Both the position numbers and the translations under genes were made by a program. Source: Faeciplasma sp964650705 (GTDB taxonomy: Bacteria > Bacillota > Clostridia > Oscillospirales > Ruminococcaceae). Taken from it: 64,000 bases of DNA. Positions 57,832-64,000 of the stretch are shown piece after piece. Within the stretch, counting starts at the first letter, position 1. Each line of letters starts with the position of its first letter. The notes beneath the pieces were generated by a model that saw nothing but the letters and a program-made list of their open reading frames with translations, did no database searches and was not told the origin of the DNA. Location: positions 62,001 through 126,000 of the forward strand of contig CAZYUJ010000003.1 in NCBI GenBank assembly GCA_964650705.1, read 5' to 3'.

Positions 57832-58338
57832 ATGCCCAACGAATTGGTTCTTAACCAGAAGAAGGCAAAGGTTGAAGAGCTTAGCGCTCTTATCAAGTCT
57901 TCCGCAGCAGGCGTACTCGTTGATTACAGCGGTATCTCTGTTGAAGATGACACCAAGCTTCGTAAGGAACTTCGTGAAGCAGGCGTTAAGTATAGCGTTG
58001 AAAAGAACACTCTTTTGAGATTCGCTATGAACAACACCGGCTTTGAAGCACTCACTGACGTACTCAACGGCACAACTGCTCTTGCTGTTTCCGAAACTGA
58101 CGAAACCGCAGCTGCAAGAATCCTTGGCAAGTACGCTGAGACTCACGAAAACTTCAAGCTTAAGGCTGGATTTGTCGGCACTGAAGTTTATGACGCAAAC
58201 GGCGTTATGGCTTTGTCCAAGATCCCTTCGAAGGAAGTATTGCTCGCACAGCTCGTCGGCTCCTTGCAGGGCCCCATCCAGAAGCTCGCAGCAACACTCG
58301 ATGCTCTTGCTACCAAGCTCGAAGAAGAAGCAGCTTAA
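57832..58338 (+). CDS. rplJ: 50S ribosomal protein L10
   Basis: This 168-residue stalk-base protein has SAAGVLVDYSGISVEDDTKLRKELREAGVKYSVEKNTLLRFA in the rRNA-binding domain and a C-terminal helix that carries L7/L12 dimers. ATG 57832 follows AGAGGTG; GTG 57823 is inside that site. It is controlled by the L10 leader. Confidence 0.97.
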   Translation: MPNELVLNQKKAKVEELSALIKSSAAGVLVDYSGISVEDDTKLRKELREAGVKYSVEKNTLLRFAMNNTGFEALTDVLNGTTALAVSETDETAAARILGKYAETHENFKLKAGFVGTEVYDANGVMALSKIPSKEVLLAQLVGSLQGPIQKLAATLDALATKLEEEAA

Positions 58339-58430
58339 TTACAGGCTGCAAACACTCGCTGCATGATGCAGCACTCGCCGCATGACGGCAATCATTATAA
58401 ACTAAAACATATTTAAAGGAGATTAATATC

Positions 58431-58802
58431 ATGGCTTCTGAAAAGATTTTGAAATTTGTAGAAGACGTTAAGGCACTTTCCGTTCTTGAACTCAAGGAAC
58501 TCGTAGACGCAATCCAGGAAGAATTCGGCGTTACCGCTGCTATCGCTGCTGCTCCCGCTGCCGGCGCAGGTGCTGCTGCAGTTGAAGAAAAGACTGAATT
58601 CGACGTAGTTCTTGCTTCCTTCGGCGACAGCAAGATGGGCGTTATCAAGGCTGTTAAGGACCTCTTGGGTCTCGGCCTTAAGGAAGCTAAGGAAGTAGTT
58701 GAAGCTGCTCCTAAGGCTCTTAAGGAAGGCGTTTCCAAGGCTGAAGCTGACGAGCTCAAGGAAAAGCTCGAAGCTGCCGGCGCTACCATCGAAATCAAGT
58801 AA
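58431..58802 (+). CDS. rplL: 50S ribosomal protein L7/L12
   Basis: This 123-residue acidic stalk protein has an N-terminal dimerisation helix region (SVLELKELVDAIQEEFGVTAA), an Ala-rich hinge (about 42-55) and the factor-binding C-terminal domain (FDVVLASFGDSKMGVIKAVKDLLGLGLKEAKEVVEAAPKALKEGV). AAAGGAG precedes the ATG. Confidence 0.98.
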   Translation: MASEKILKFVEDVKALSVLELKELVDAIQEEFGVTAAIAAAPAAGAGAAAVEEKTEFDVVLASFGDSKMGVIKAVKDLLGLGLKEAKEVVEAAPKALKEGVSKAEADELKEKLEAAGATIEIK

Positions 58803-58824
58803 TTTCGACTTCAAAGTTAGATTT

Positions 58825-58857
58825 AAAAAGACCACTCTTAGCGAGTGGTCTTTTTTT
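58825..58857 (+). terminator. Terminator of rplJ-rplL
   Basis: AAAAAGACCACTC-TTAG-CGAGTGGTC then TTTTTTT; also usable by the convergent NUDIX gene. Confidence 0.93.
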
Positions 58858-58860
58858 ATT

Positions 58861-59400
58861 TTATTTATTCACGATCGCCCATGCCTTCAGGATCGCAATT
58901 TGTGTCTTTGAATCGGGGATCTCGTCACGCATCACCATCTCATATGCCTCTTTAAGAGGGATCTTGACAACGTCCACAAACTCGTCAGCATCAAGATGCT
59001 GGTTGTGGAAGCTAAGCCCACGGGCAAGATACATATAGATTATTTCGGTGTTATATGCGACCGTTGGATATAGCTTACCGAGCGGAATGATCTCTTCGGC
59101 GGTTGCGCCGACTTCCTCGGAAAGCTCTCTGATTCCGCACGCCAAAGGGTCCTCACCCGGCTCACGCTTGCCGGCAGGGATCTCGAGCAAGACCGTCGCA
59201 AACGGATATCTGAACTGTTTGACGAACAAAACGTTTTTCTCGTCATCAAGCGGCAAAACGCAAACGCCGCCCGAATGATGCACGACCTCACGGTATGCGG
59301 TCTCGCCGTTTTCGAGCATGGCGGTGTCGCGGGTAAGCTTTAATATTTTTCCGTCATAAATAAGCTCGCTCGTGAGCTTTTTTTCATATAAGTGGTCCAT
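58861..59400 (-). CDS. nudF: NUDIX hydrolase, ADP-ribose pyrophosphatase type
   Basis: This 179-residue protein hydrolyses ADP-ribose or similar nucleoside diphosphate sugars. The Nudix box GKREPGEDPLACGIRELSEEVGA lies near residue 85, preceded by HHSGGVCVLPLDDEKNVLFVKQFRYP as in NudF. ATG 59400 follows AAGGAG; a longer frame runs upstream through a repeat element. It lies downstream of lexA and murC on the same strand, separated by a structured repeat. Confidence 0.88.
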   Translation of the reverse strand: MDHLYEKKLTSELIYDGKILKLTRDTAMLENGETAYREVVHHSGGVCVLPLDDEKNVLFVKQFRYPFATVLLEIPAGKREPGEDPLACGIRELSEEVGATAEEIIPLGKLYPTVAYNTEIIYMYLARGLSFHNQHLDADEFVDVVKIPLKEAYEMVMRDEIPDSKTQIAILKAWAIVNK

Positions 59401-59420
59401 AATTTTGTCTCCTTCGTGAG

Positions 59421-59476
59421 AGCGCCGTGGTTGCCGACAGGCAACAAGTGGCGCATAGCGTCGGCGAAGCCGACTC
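59421..59476 (+). repeat. Structured intergenic element, copy 9 (short)
   Basis: AGCGCCGTGG, inner hairpin TTGCCGACAGGCAA, AAGTGGCGCATAGC, tail GTCGGCGAAGCCGAC. Forward orientation although both flanking genes are leftward. Confidence 0.85.
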
Positions 59477-59479
59477 CTT

Positions 59480-60070
59480 TTAGCCAATATACCTCAAAAC
59501 CGCAACGACCCTGCCCAATATCGAGACCTCGTCAACTATGATGGGCTCCATAGTGTCGTTTTCGGGCTGAAGGCGGAAGTGTCCGTCCTCTTTATAAAAG
59601 CGCTTGACGGTTGCTTCCTCGTTGTCAACGAGCGCAACGACTATCTCGCCGTTCTCGGCATAGGGCGTTTGCTCAACGATGACCGTGTCCCCGTCCAAAA
59701 TTGCGGCGTTTATCATCGACTCGCCCCTAACCTTGAGCGCAAAAAGCTTGCCGTCATAATGCTTTTTCGGCTTGAAGCTCAAATATCCTTCGATCTCCTC
59801 GATCGCCGTGATAGGCTTTCCTGCGGTTACAGTTCCAACAACAGGAACCTTAACGTTGTCGTCGCCCGCAAGCTTTATCGAACGGTTGAGGTTGTTACCC
59901 TGCTTTTCCAAAAGTCCTGCCGCAACGAGCTTTTCGATCGCTCTGTGTGCGGTCGAGGTCGAACTGAAGCCAAGCTCGGCACAGATCTCACGAACCGAGG
60001 GTGTATATCCTTCTCCTATACGCTGTTTGATAAATTCGTAAACGCTCCTGTCCTTTTCACTCAGTGCCAT
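59480..60070 (-). CDS. lexA: SOS repressor LexA
   Basis: This 196-residue protein has an N-terminal winged helix (PSVREICAELGFSSTSTAHRAIEKL) and a self-cleaving peptidase domain. The scissile pair is A83-G84 (TVTAGKP), with catalytic S118 (RGESM) and K156 (EATVKRFY). RecA-stimulated cleavage would derepress DNA-damage genes. The start ATG 60070 is 3 nt from the murC stop, so the two genes appear co-transcribed. I did not find a clear own SOS box upstream. Confidence 0.96.
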   Translation of the reverse strand: MALSEKDRSVYEFIKQRIGEGYTPSVREICAELGFSSTSTAHRAIEKLVAAGLLEKQGNNLNRSIKLAGDDNVKVPVVGTVTAGKPITAIEEIEGYLSFKPKKHYDGKLFALKVRGESMINAAILDGDTVIVEQTPYAENGEIVVALVDNEEATVKRFYKEDGHFRLQPENDTMEPIIVDEVSILGRVVAVLRYIG

Positions 60071-60072
60071 GC

Positions 60073-61458
60073 TTAATACTTCCTTTCCTTTAATTCTTTA
60101 GCCAAGCTTTTTGCAACTTTATATATATCTCCGCAGCCGAGGGTGATGATAAGATCTCCCTCTTTTGCTTCTCTCAACAAATACTGTACACATTCATCAA
60201 ATTCGGGTGTCAATACACATCCCTCGATCTTTTTTTGAAGGTCGCTTGAGTGAATGTTATATGTGTTTTTCTCCCGTGAGCCCATGATCTCGGTGAGGAC
60301 CGTAAGGTCGGCAACCGAAAGTGCATCCGCAAAATCATCAAGCAGCATCGCCGTTCTTGAATAGGTAAACGGCTGATGAACAGCGATCAAACGCTTGAAG
60401 CCGAGCTTTTTGGCGGCGTTAAGCGTCGCCTTGATCTCAGCGGGATGGTGTGCATAGTCGTCAACTATCGTGACACCGTTTATTTCAGCGATCTTCTCAA
60501 ACCGCCTTACAACGCCCATGAAGCTGTCAAGCCCCTCTCTGATGCCCTCGATCGGCGCATCGACATAAAGAGCTGATGCGATGGCGGCGAGTGCGTTCAA
60601 GACGTTGTGCTCGCCCGGAACGTGAAGCTTGAAAATGCCCAAGGAATTACCTCTGTAAAACGCTTCGAACTCGGTCAAAAGTCCGTTCACAGAGAGGATC
60701 TTCGCACAGTAGTCGTTTGTTTCGCTCCAACCGAAGGTTATCTTTTCCTTGTCGATGGCGTCGGCAACGTCGACAGTGTTTTTATCGTCACCGTTATATA
60801 TAAGGCATTTCGTTGCGTTTTGGGCAAACTTTTTAAAGGACGCCTTCAAATTGTCGAGCGTCTTGAAATAATCAAGATGATCCTCGTCGATATTCAAGAT
60901 CACTGCGATATCGGGATAGAGCCTTAAAAACGTGTCAACAAATTCACAGGATTCACAAACCATGATATCGCTTTTTCCCGCAAGCCCCGAGCCGCCGATA
61001 GATTTAAGCTTTCCGCCGATGACACAGGAGATATCAAGCTTCGAGTCAATAAGCATCTGTGTGAGCATTGCGCTCGTCGTGGTCTTTCCGTGCGTTCCCG
61101 AGATGCAAATTGCCCTTTCGAACTCATCGGTGATGAGTCCCAAAAGATCGCATCTTTCAACGACCACAGCGCCCGATTCATATGCTGCAACAAGCTCGGG
61201 GTTATCCGCCATGATCGCGGCGGTATAGACGATCAGATCGGCGCCCAAAACGTTTTCGGCACGCTGGCCCATATAAACCGTGATGCCCATGTTTCTGACA
61301 GCCTGAAGCGTTTCGGTCTCGTTATTGTCCGAGCCTGTGAGATAATATCCTCCGGAGTGCAGGATCTGTGCAAGAGGATACATCCCCGATCCGCCGATGC
61401 CGATGAAATGTATATGCTTAGAGCTTTTCAAGACCTTTTTCAAATCGTTAGCGTTCAT
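60073..61458 (-). CDS. murC: UDP-N-acetylmuramate--L-alanine ligase
   Basis: This enzyme adds L-alanine to UDP-MurNAc in peptidoglycan synthesis. The 461-residue Mur ligase has IHFIGIGGSGMYPLAQIL at the UDP-binding end, the ATP loop ISGTHGKTTTSAMLTQML near residue 110, NIDEDHLDYFKTLDN near 180 and VVDDYAHHPAEIKATL near 345. ATG 61458 follows AGAGGTC. The frame stays open for 156 codons upstream through a repeat and the antisense of spoVG, which cannot be MurC. Confidence 0.96.
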   Translation of the reverse strand: MNANDLKKVLKSSKHIHFIGIGGSGMYPLAQILHSGGYYLTGSDNNETETLQAVRNMGITVYMGQRAENVLGADLIVYTAAIMADNPELVAAYESGAVVVERCDLLGLITDEFERAICISGTHGKTTTSAMLTQMLIDSKLDISCVIGGKLKSIGGSGLAGKSDIMVCESCEFVDTFLRLYPDIAVILNIDEDHLDYFKTLDNLKASFKKFAQNATKCLIYNGDDKNTVDVADAIDKEKITFGWSETNDYCAKILSVNGLLTEFEAFYRGNSLGIFKLHVPGEHNVLNALAAIASALYVDAPIEGIREGLDSFMGVVRRFEKIAEINGVTIVDDYAHHPAEIKATLNAAKKLGFKRLIAVHQPFTYSRTAMLLDDFADALSVADLTVLTEIMGSREKNTYNIHSSDLQKKIEGCVLTPEFDECVQYLLREAKEGDLIITLGCGDIYKVAKSLAKELKERKY

Positions 61459-61497
61459 ATATGTGACCTCTTTTCGGGGAGAAAATTTTCTGTGTTT

Positions 61498-61589
61498 TCG
61501 GCGCGCCGAAGGCGCGCATAGATGCGAGGCGTGGTTGCGCGAAGCGCAACGAGTGCCGAGCGATACCGTCCGTGCGGAGCGCGGACACC
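61498..61589 (+). repeat. Structured intergenic element, copy 10
   Basis: The core is at 61524-61589: GCGAGGCGTGG, inner hairpin TTGCGCGAAGCGCAA, CGAGTGCCGAGCGATAC, tail GTCCGTGCGGAGCGCGGAC (both tail arms changed together). GCGCGCCGAAGGCGCGC precedes it. Confidence 0.9.
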
Positions 61590-61744
61590 TTTTTATGATC
61601 GATCGGATCAGCTCCTCGCTATCGAAACAGATGTTCATCCTAAGTATATTACATTCCGAAGAAAAAATAAACACCTTTTTGAATAATTTCTTTAAAAAAT
61701 CCAAAAATAATGGCATAAACACATTAAGAAAGGACGTTTTCAAC

Positions 61745-62020
61745 ATGACTATCACAAACATTAAGGTAAGAAAGCTTTTGCCCGAGGGCAGACTCAAAGG
61801 AATCATAAGCCTCACGCTTGACGATGCCGTTGCCGTACACGACATCAAGGTGGTACAGGGCGACGAAAGATTGTTTGTTGCGATGCCCTCACGCCGTGAC
61901 GACCAAGGTGTATTCAGAGATATCATCCACCCTATCTCTCAACAGGCACGAAACGAGCTTGAATCCCGAATTTTACAAGCCTACCGTGAAGCACTTGAAG
62001 CTTCGATCGAGCCTTCTTGA
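61745..62020 (+). CDS. spoVG: Septation/sporulation regulator SpoVG
   Basis: This 91-residue protein matches SpoVG: MTITNIKVRKLLPEGRLKGIISLTLDDAVAVHDIKVVQGDERLFVAMPSRRDDQGVFRDIIHPI, then a C-terminal helix. SpoVG binds nucleic acid and affects septation, sporulation and virulence genes in Firmicutes. ATG 61745 has AAAGGA about 11 nt upstream. It is monocistronic, divergent from murC. No confident SigH promoter was found. Confidence 0.95.
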   Translation: MTITNIKVRKLLPEGRLKGIISLTLDDAVAVHDIKVVQGDERLFVAMPSRRDDQGVFRDIIHPISQQARNELESRILQAYREALEASIEPS

Positions 62021-62091
62021 TAAAAAGCCTCTCATCGGGAAAGGGAGCCGATGCGTCTAAGCTTGATTTGTCAATAATATAATATGAAAAC

Positions 62092-62126
62092 AAAAAAAGG
62101 AACGCTCGTGGCGTTCCTAATTTTTT
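62092..62126. terminator. Bidirectional terminator between spoVG and a NUDIX gene
   Basis: AGGAACGC-TCGTG-GCGTTCCT with A-run before and T-run after; serves both convergent genes. Confidence 0.9.
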
Positions 62127-62127
62127 G

Positions 62128-62532
62128 TCAGGATATCAAAGCCTTTGCCTTGCTGACAATGCTCTTGTCGTTTTCATAAGACAATACCGTTTGCGCTCTG
62201 CCGATCTCGACCCAGCGAATGTCCGCAATTTCTTCTTCCTGAGGGGTATAGTCGGTGTTCTTCGCCTTCGCAAGGAAATATACAACGACCTTTTGAGTTC
62301 CGCGCTTCGGAGAATATGAAACAGTTTCTCTGAATGACGAGTCGATGATAACGTCGATTCCCGTTTCCTCAAGGATCTCGCGCTGAGCAGTCTCAACCTC
62401 AGTCTCGCCCTTCTCGACATGGCCCTTCGGGAAGGACCAATGCCCCGAATTGACGTGTTTTATGAGGAGGATCTCGGTATTGCCATGAAACTTGCGGTAG
62501 ACGATCGCTCCGCAGGATTTTTCATGAAGCAT
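62128..62532 (-). CDS. NUDIX hydrolase, Ap4A hydrolase-like
   Basis: This 134-residue protein starts HEKSCGAIVYRKFHGNTEILLIKHVNSGHWSFPKGHVEKGETEVETAQREILEETGI, the layout of asymmetric bis(5'-nucleosyl)-tetraphosphatases (GHWSFPKGHVE plus Nudix box). The substrate is inferred from this subgroup only. ATG 62532 follows AAGGGA; the longer frame adds no family sequence. Confidence 0.85.
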   Translation of the reverse strand: MLHEKSCGAIVYRKFHGNTEILLIKHVNSGHWSFPKGHVEKGETEVETAQREILEETGIDVIIDSSFRETVSYSPKRGTQKVVVYFLAKAKNTDYTPQEEEIADIRWVEIGRAQTVLSYENDKSIVSKAKALIS

Positions 62533-62656
62533 TTTATTTTCCCTTCTGTGCCAAACATGCACCTTATGATGTAAATTCATATTCATTATAACACAGTTGA
62601 ATAAAATATGCAACCACTAATGTATAAAAATTGCTCAGAATTTGAATATGGCAAAA

Positions 62657-62688
62657 CAAAAAGCCCCTCCGTATGGAAGGGCTGTGTT
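62657..62688 (-). terminator. Terminator of acpP
   Basis: On the minus strand, AGCCCTTCC/GGAGGGGCT then TTTTTG, just past the acpP stop. Confidence 0.78.
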
Positions 62689-62691
62689 TTA

Positions 62692-62919
62692 TTACTGATT
62701 GTCTTCGATGTACTTAACGATGTCGCCGACGGTCTTGATGCTTTCAAGAGCGTCGTCGGGGATTTCAAGTCCGAATTCATCCTCGAAGGACATAACAAGG
62801 TCAACAACGTCCAAGGAGTCTGCGCCGAGATCATCGGTGATGACAGAGTCCAAAGAAATTTCGTCCAAGTCGATGGATAACTGTTCGGAGATCAAACCTC
62901 TAACCTTTTCAAAAATCAT
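62692..62919 (-). CDS. acpP: Acyl carrier protein
   Basis: This 75-residue protein carries acyl chains on 4'-phosphopantetheine during fatty acid synthesis. The attachment Ser is S35 in LGADSLDVVDL. Length and acidity are typical. AGGAGGG precedes ATG 62919. It stands alone, away from other fab genes, with its own promoter and terminator. Confidence 0.97.
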   Translation of the reverse strand: MIFEKVRGLISEQLSIDLDEISLDSVITDDLGADSLDVVDLVMSFEDEFGLEIPDDALESIKTVGDIVKYIEDNQ

Positions 62920-62955
62920 TTTATAACCCTCCTGTCAGTGTTTAAGTCAAATAAT

Positions 62956-62984
62956 AGTGTAGCGTTTTATTTGCGACTTGTCAA
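62956..62984 (-). promoter_or_regulatory. SigA promoter of acpP
   Basis: On the minus strand, TTGACA (62979-62984), 17-nt spacer, TACACT (62956-62961). Confidence 0.8.
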
Positions 62985-62992
62985 TAGTTTTT

Positions 62993-63823
62993 TTATTTTT
63001 GTTCGGTTAAAATTTCGAGTTCCTTCGAGCTTAAATGCGGATGCAGCGCCCGATTGACGCTTGCTGACAAAAGTCTGCTGCTTTTAAATATCATTTTGTC
63101 GATGGTTCTCGGCGTTACCATCAGATCGCTCCCGTTTCCCAAATCGCACACGGTCGGGATCCCGATCGCAATGCACTTTACACCAAGCGTTGATATACTC
63201 AGCTCGCGGCGGGCATTGGCAACTCCCGAGCCGGGTGAGATGCCGGTATCGGTTATCTGAACGGTTTTTCCGAGGTGGCTGACGTTAGAGCACGCCAAGG
63301 CATCAACAGCAATGACGCAGGAGGGCTTAATTCGCTCACAGACGGCTTTCACAACGTCGCTCGACTCAATTCCCGTTTTCCCCATAACTCCCGTTATAAG
63401 CACGCTTACGTCGCCTGTGGGGACGCCTAGGACCTCGGGCGCATTCTCCTTTATGTGATGTGTCGCGAAGATGCTCTTTGCGGTCCTGACCCCAAGGCTG
63501 TCGGGGGTTATATCGTCGTTCCCGAGACCTGCTACCAAAACGCTCTCTGAGCCGTTTATAAGCGAGCGGAGCAGCTTCGCAAGCACTTTGATCTGATGCT
63601 CGCTTATTTCGTCGGGAAAGTCAAGGCGGTTTTTGGCTTCAACGGTTATATATTTTCCCTTTGGCTTTCCGATGCGCTCGGCTGCCTCCTCCTGTGTTAT
63701 GCTGACTGTCGTGATCTCAAAGCCGGCTAAGCGTTCGACCTCAATAGAAATTCCCTTTGGGAGCTCGCCGTTTGTGCGGACGCTTTCAGCGCTTTCCAAA
63801 GCTAAGTCGGTGCGGTTTAACAT
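62993..63823 (-). CDS. gpr: Germination protease (spore protease)
   Basis: This protease degrades small acid-soluble spore proteins at germination, so the organism very likely forms endospores. The 276-residue protein has RTDLALESAES at the N-terminus, VLVAGLGNDDITPDSLGVRTAKS near residue 100, LITGVMGKTGIESSDVV near 145 and AVDALACSN near 180, all family hallmarks. It is shorter than Bacillus GPR (about 370), and only three residues precede RTDLALE, so little or no propeptide is present. ATG 63823 follows GGAG with a 7-nt gap; the in-frame TTG at 63841 has no site. Confidence 0.93.
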   Translation of the reverse strand: MLNRTDLALESAESVRTNGELPKGISIEVERLAGFEITTVSITQEEAAERIGKPKGKYITVEAKNRLDFPDEISEHQIKVLAKLLRSLINGSESVLVAGLGNDDITPDSLGVRTAKSIFATHHIKENAPEVLGVPTGDVSVLITGVMGKTGIESSDVVKAVCERIKPSCVIAVDALACSNVSHLGKTVQITDTGISPGSGVANARRELSISTLGVKCIAIGIPTVCDLGNGSDLMVTPRTIDKMIFKSSRLLSASVNRALHPHLSSKELEILTEQK

Positions 63824-63841
63824 ATCAAATCTCCTATGCAA

Positions 63842-64000
63842 TAAAAATAGCGAGGAAAATGCGTAAAATCAAGAAAAAAATTCGAAAAAGGTATTGATTT
63901 TTTCTTTAAATGATGATATATTATCTGTTGATACTTGTTGAATAAGTAAGGAGTCATTAACCTTATTGCACTTTCTCTCAGTCGTGCAACTAGCTTATCC
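63842..64000. other. Right-edge intergenic region
   Basis: The upstream region of gpr and of an unseen rightward gene or RNA. It contains a rightward promoter-like pair and, at the edge, a small hairpin TTGCAC...GTGCAA (63966-63989). No gene can be supported within the window. Confidence 0.5.
63894..63922 (+). promoter_or_regulatory. Candidate SigA promoter pointing out of the window
   Basis: TTGATT (63894-63899), 17-nt spacer ending TGA, TATATT (63917-63922). Confidence 0.5.

Noticed and set aside
61459..61926. N-terminal extension of murC by 156 codons
   Set aside because: It runs through a repeat element and antisense to spoVG; MurC begins at the GIGGSGM region after ATG 61458.

Overview
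The window is the replication-origin neighbourhood of an endospore-forming, strictly anaerobic Firmicute of the class Clostridia. The best guess is an uncultured gut or rumen member of the Ruminococcaceae/Oscillospiraceae, an assignment inferred from gene content alone. The signs are the order rpmH-rnpA-yidD-yidC-jag-mnmE-mnmG-rsmG-noc-parA-parB on one side of dnaA and dnaN-yaaA-recF-remB-gyrB-gyrA on the other. Sporulation-linked genes (gpr, spoVG, ytaF, a BclA-like collagen protein), pyruvate:ferredoxin oxidoreductase and an intracellular GH10 xylanase agree with this.

Layout. 1-9.2 kb: end of a Na+/amino-acid symporter, two bacterial PH-domain membrane proteins, tRNA-Met and tRNA-Glu, a polysaccharide deacetylase, TatD, the serC-serA operon, a block of two tandem repeats, and glyS. 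9.2-15.2 kb: birA, ytaF, guaB, xylanase, serS. 15.3-26.1 kb: leftward chromosome-segregation, tRNA-modification and membrane-insertion genes, with a perfect parS site between parA and noc. 26.4-36.1 kb: rightward dnaA, dnaN, yaaA, recF, remB, gyrB, a membrane protein and gyrA. 36.1-43.4 kb: a REP-associated tyrosine transposase with its palindromes, nifJ, a collagen-like spore protein, a lipoprotein behind a structured RNA, and a sugar nucleotidyltransferase. 43.4-52.3 kb: a nearly complete aromatic amino acid cluster (aroF-tyrA-aroB-aroA-aroC-pheA-aroEK fusion-aroQ). 52.4-54.7 kb: tRNA-Pro followed by a degenerate tRNA-like tandem array, a C39-like peptidase and a zinc-ribbon membrane protein. 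55-58.8 kb: rpmG-secE-nusG-rplK-rplA and rplJ-rplL with an L10 leader. 58.8-64 kb: two NUDIX hydrolases, lexA, murC, spoVG, acpP and gpr.

Gene direction flips at the dnaA region, so bidirectional replication probably starts in or beside the dnaA-dnaN interval. That interval has no canonical DnaA box. It has five TTCAAC-type motifs beside an AT-rich tract, and DnaA carries an unusual Asn at a position that normally contacts the box.

The most novel material is non-coding. (1) A roughly 65-bp structured intergenic element occurs ten times, with clear compensatory stem changes, and nine of ten copies point in the direction of fork movement. (2) A REP palindrome family with a conserved CCTGTGTG-type loop and covarying stems has eight copies, two of them inside the coding sequence of its presumed RAYT transposase. 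(3) A promoter-rod-terminator RNA of about 165 nt precedes a lipoprotein gene. (4) Two tandem repeats lie between serC and glyS, and a tRNA-like array interrupted by a palindrome follows tRNA-Pro. No rRNA, CRISPR, prophage or complete insertion sequence other than the RAYT gene was seen.
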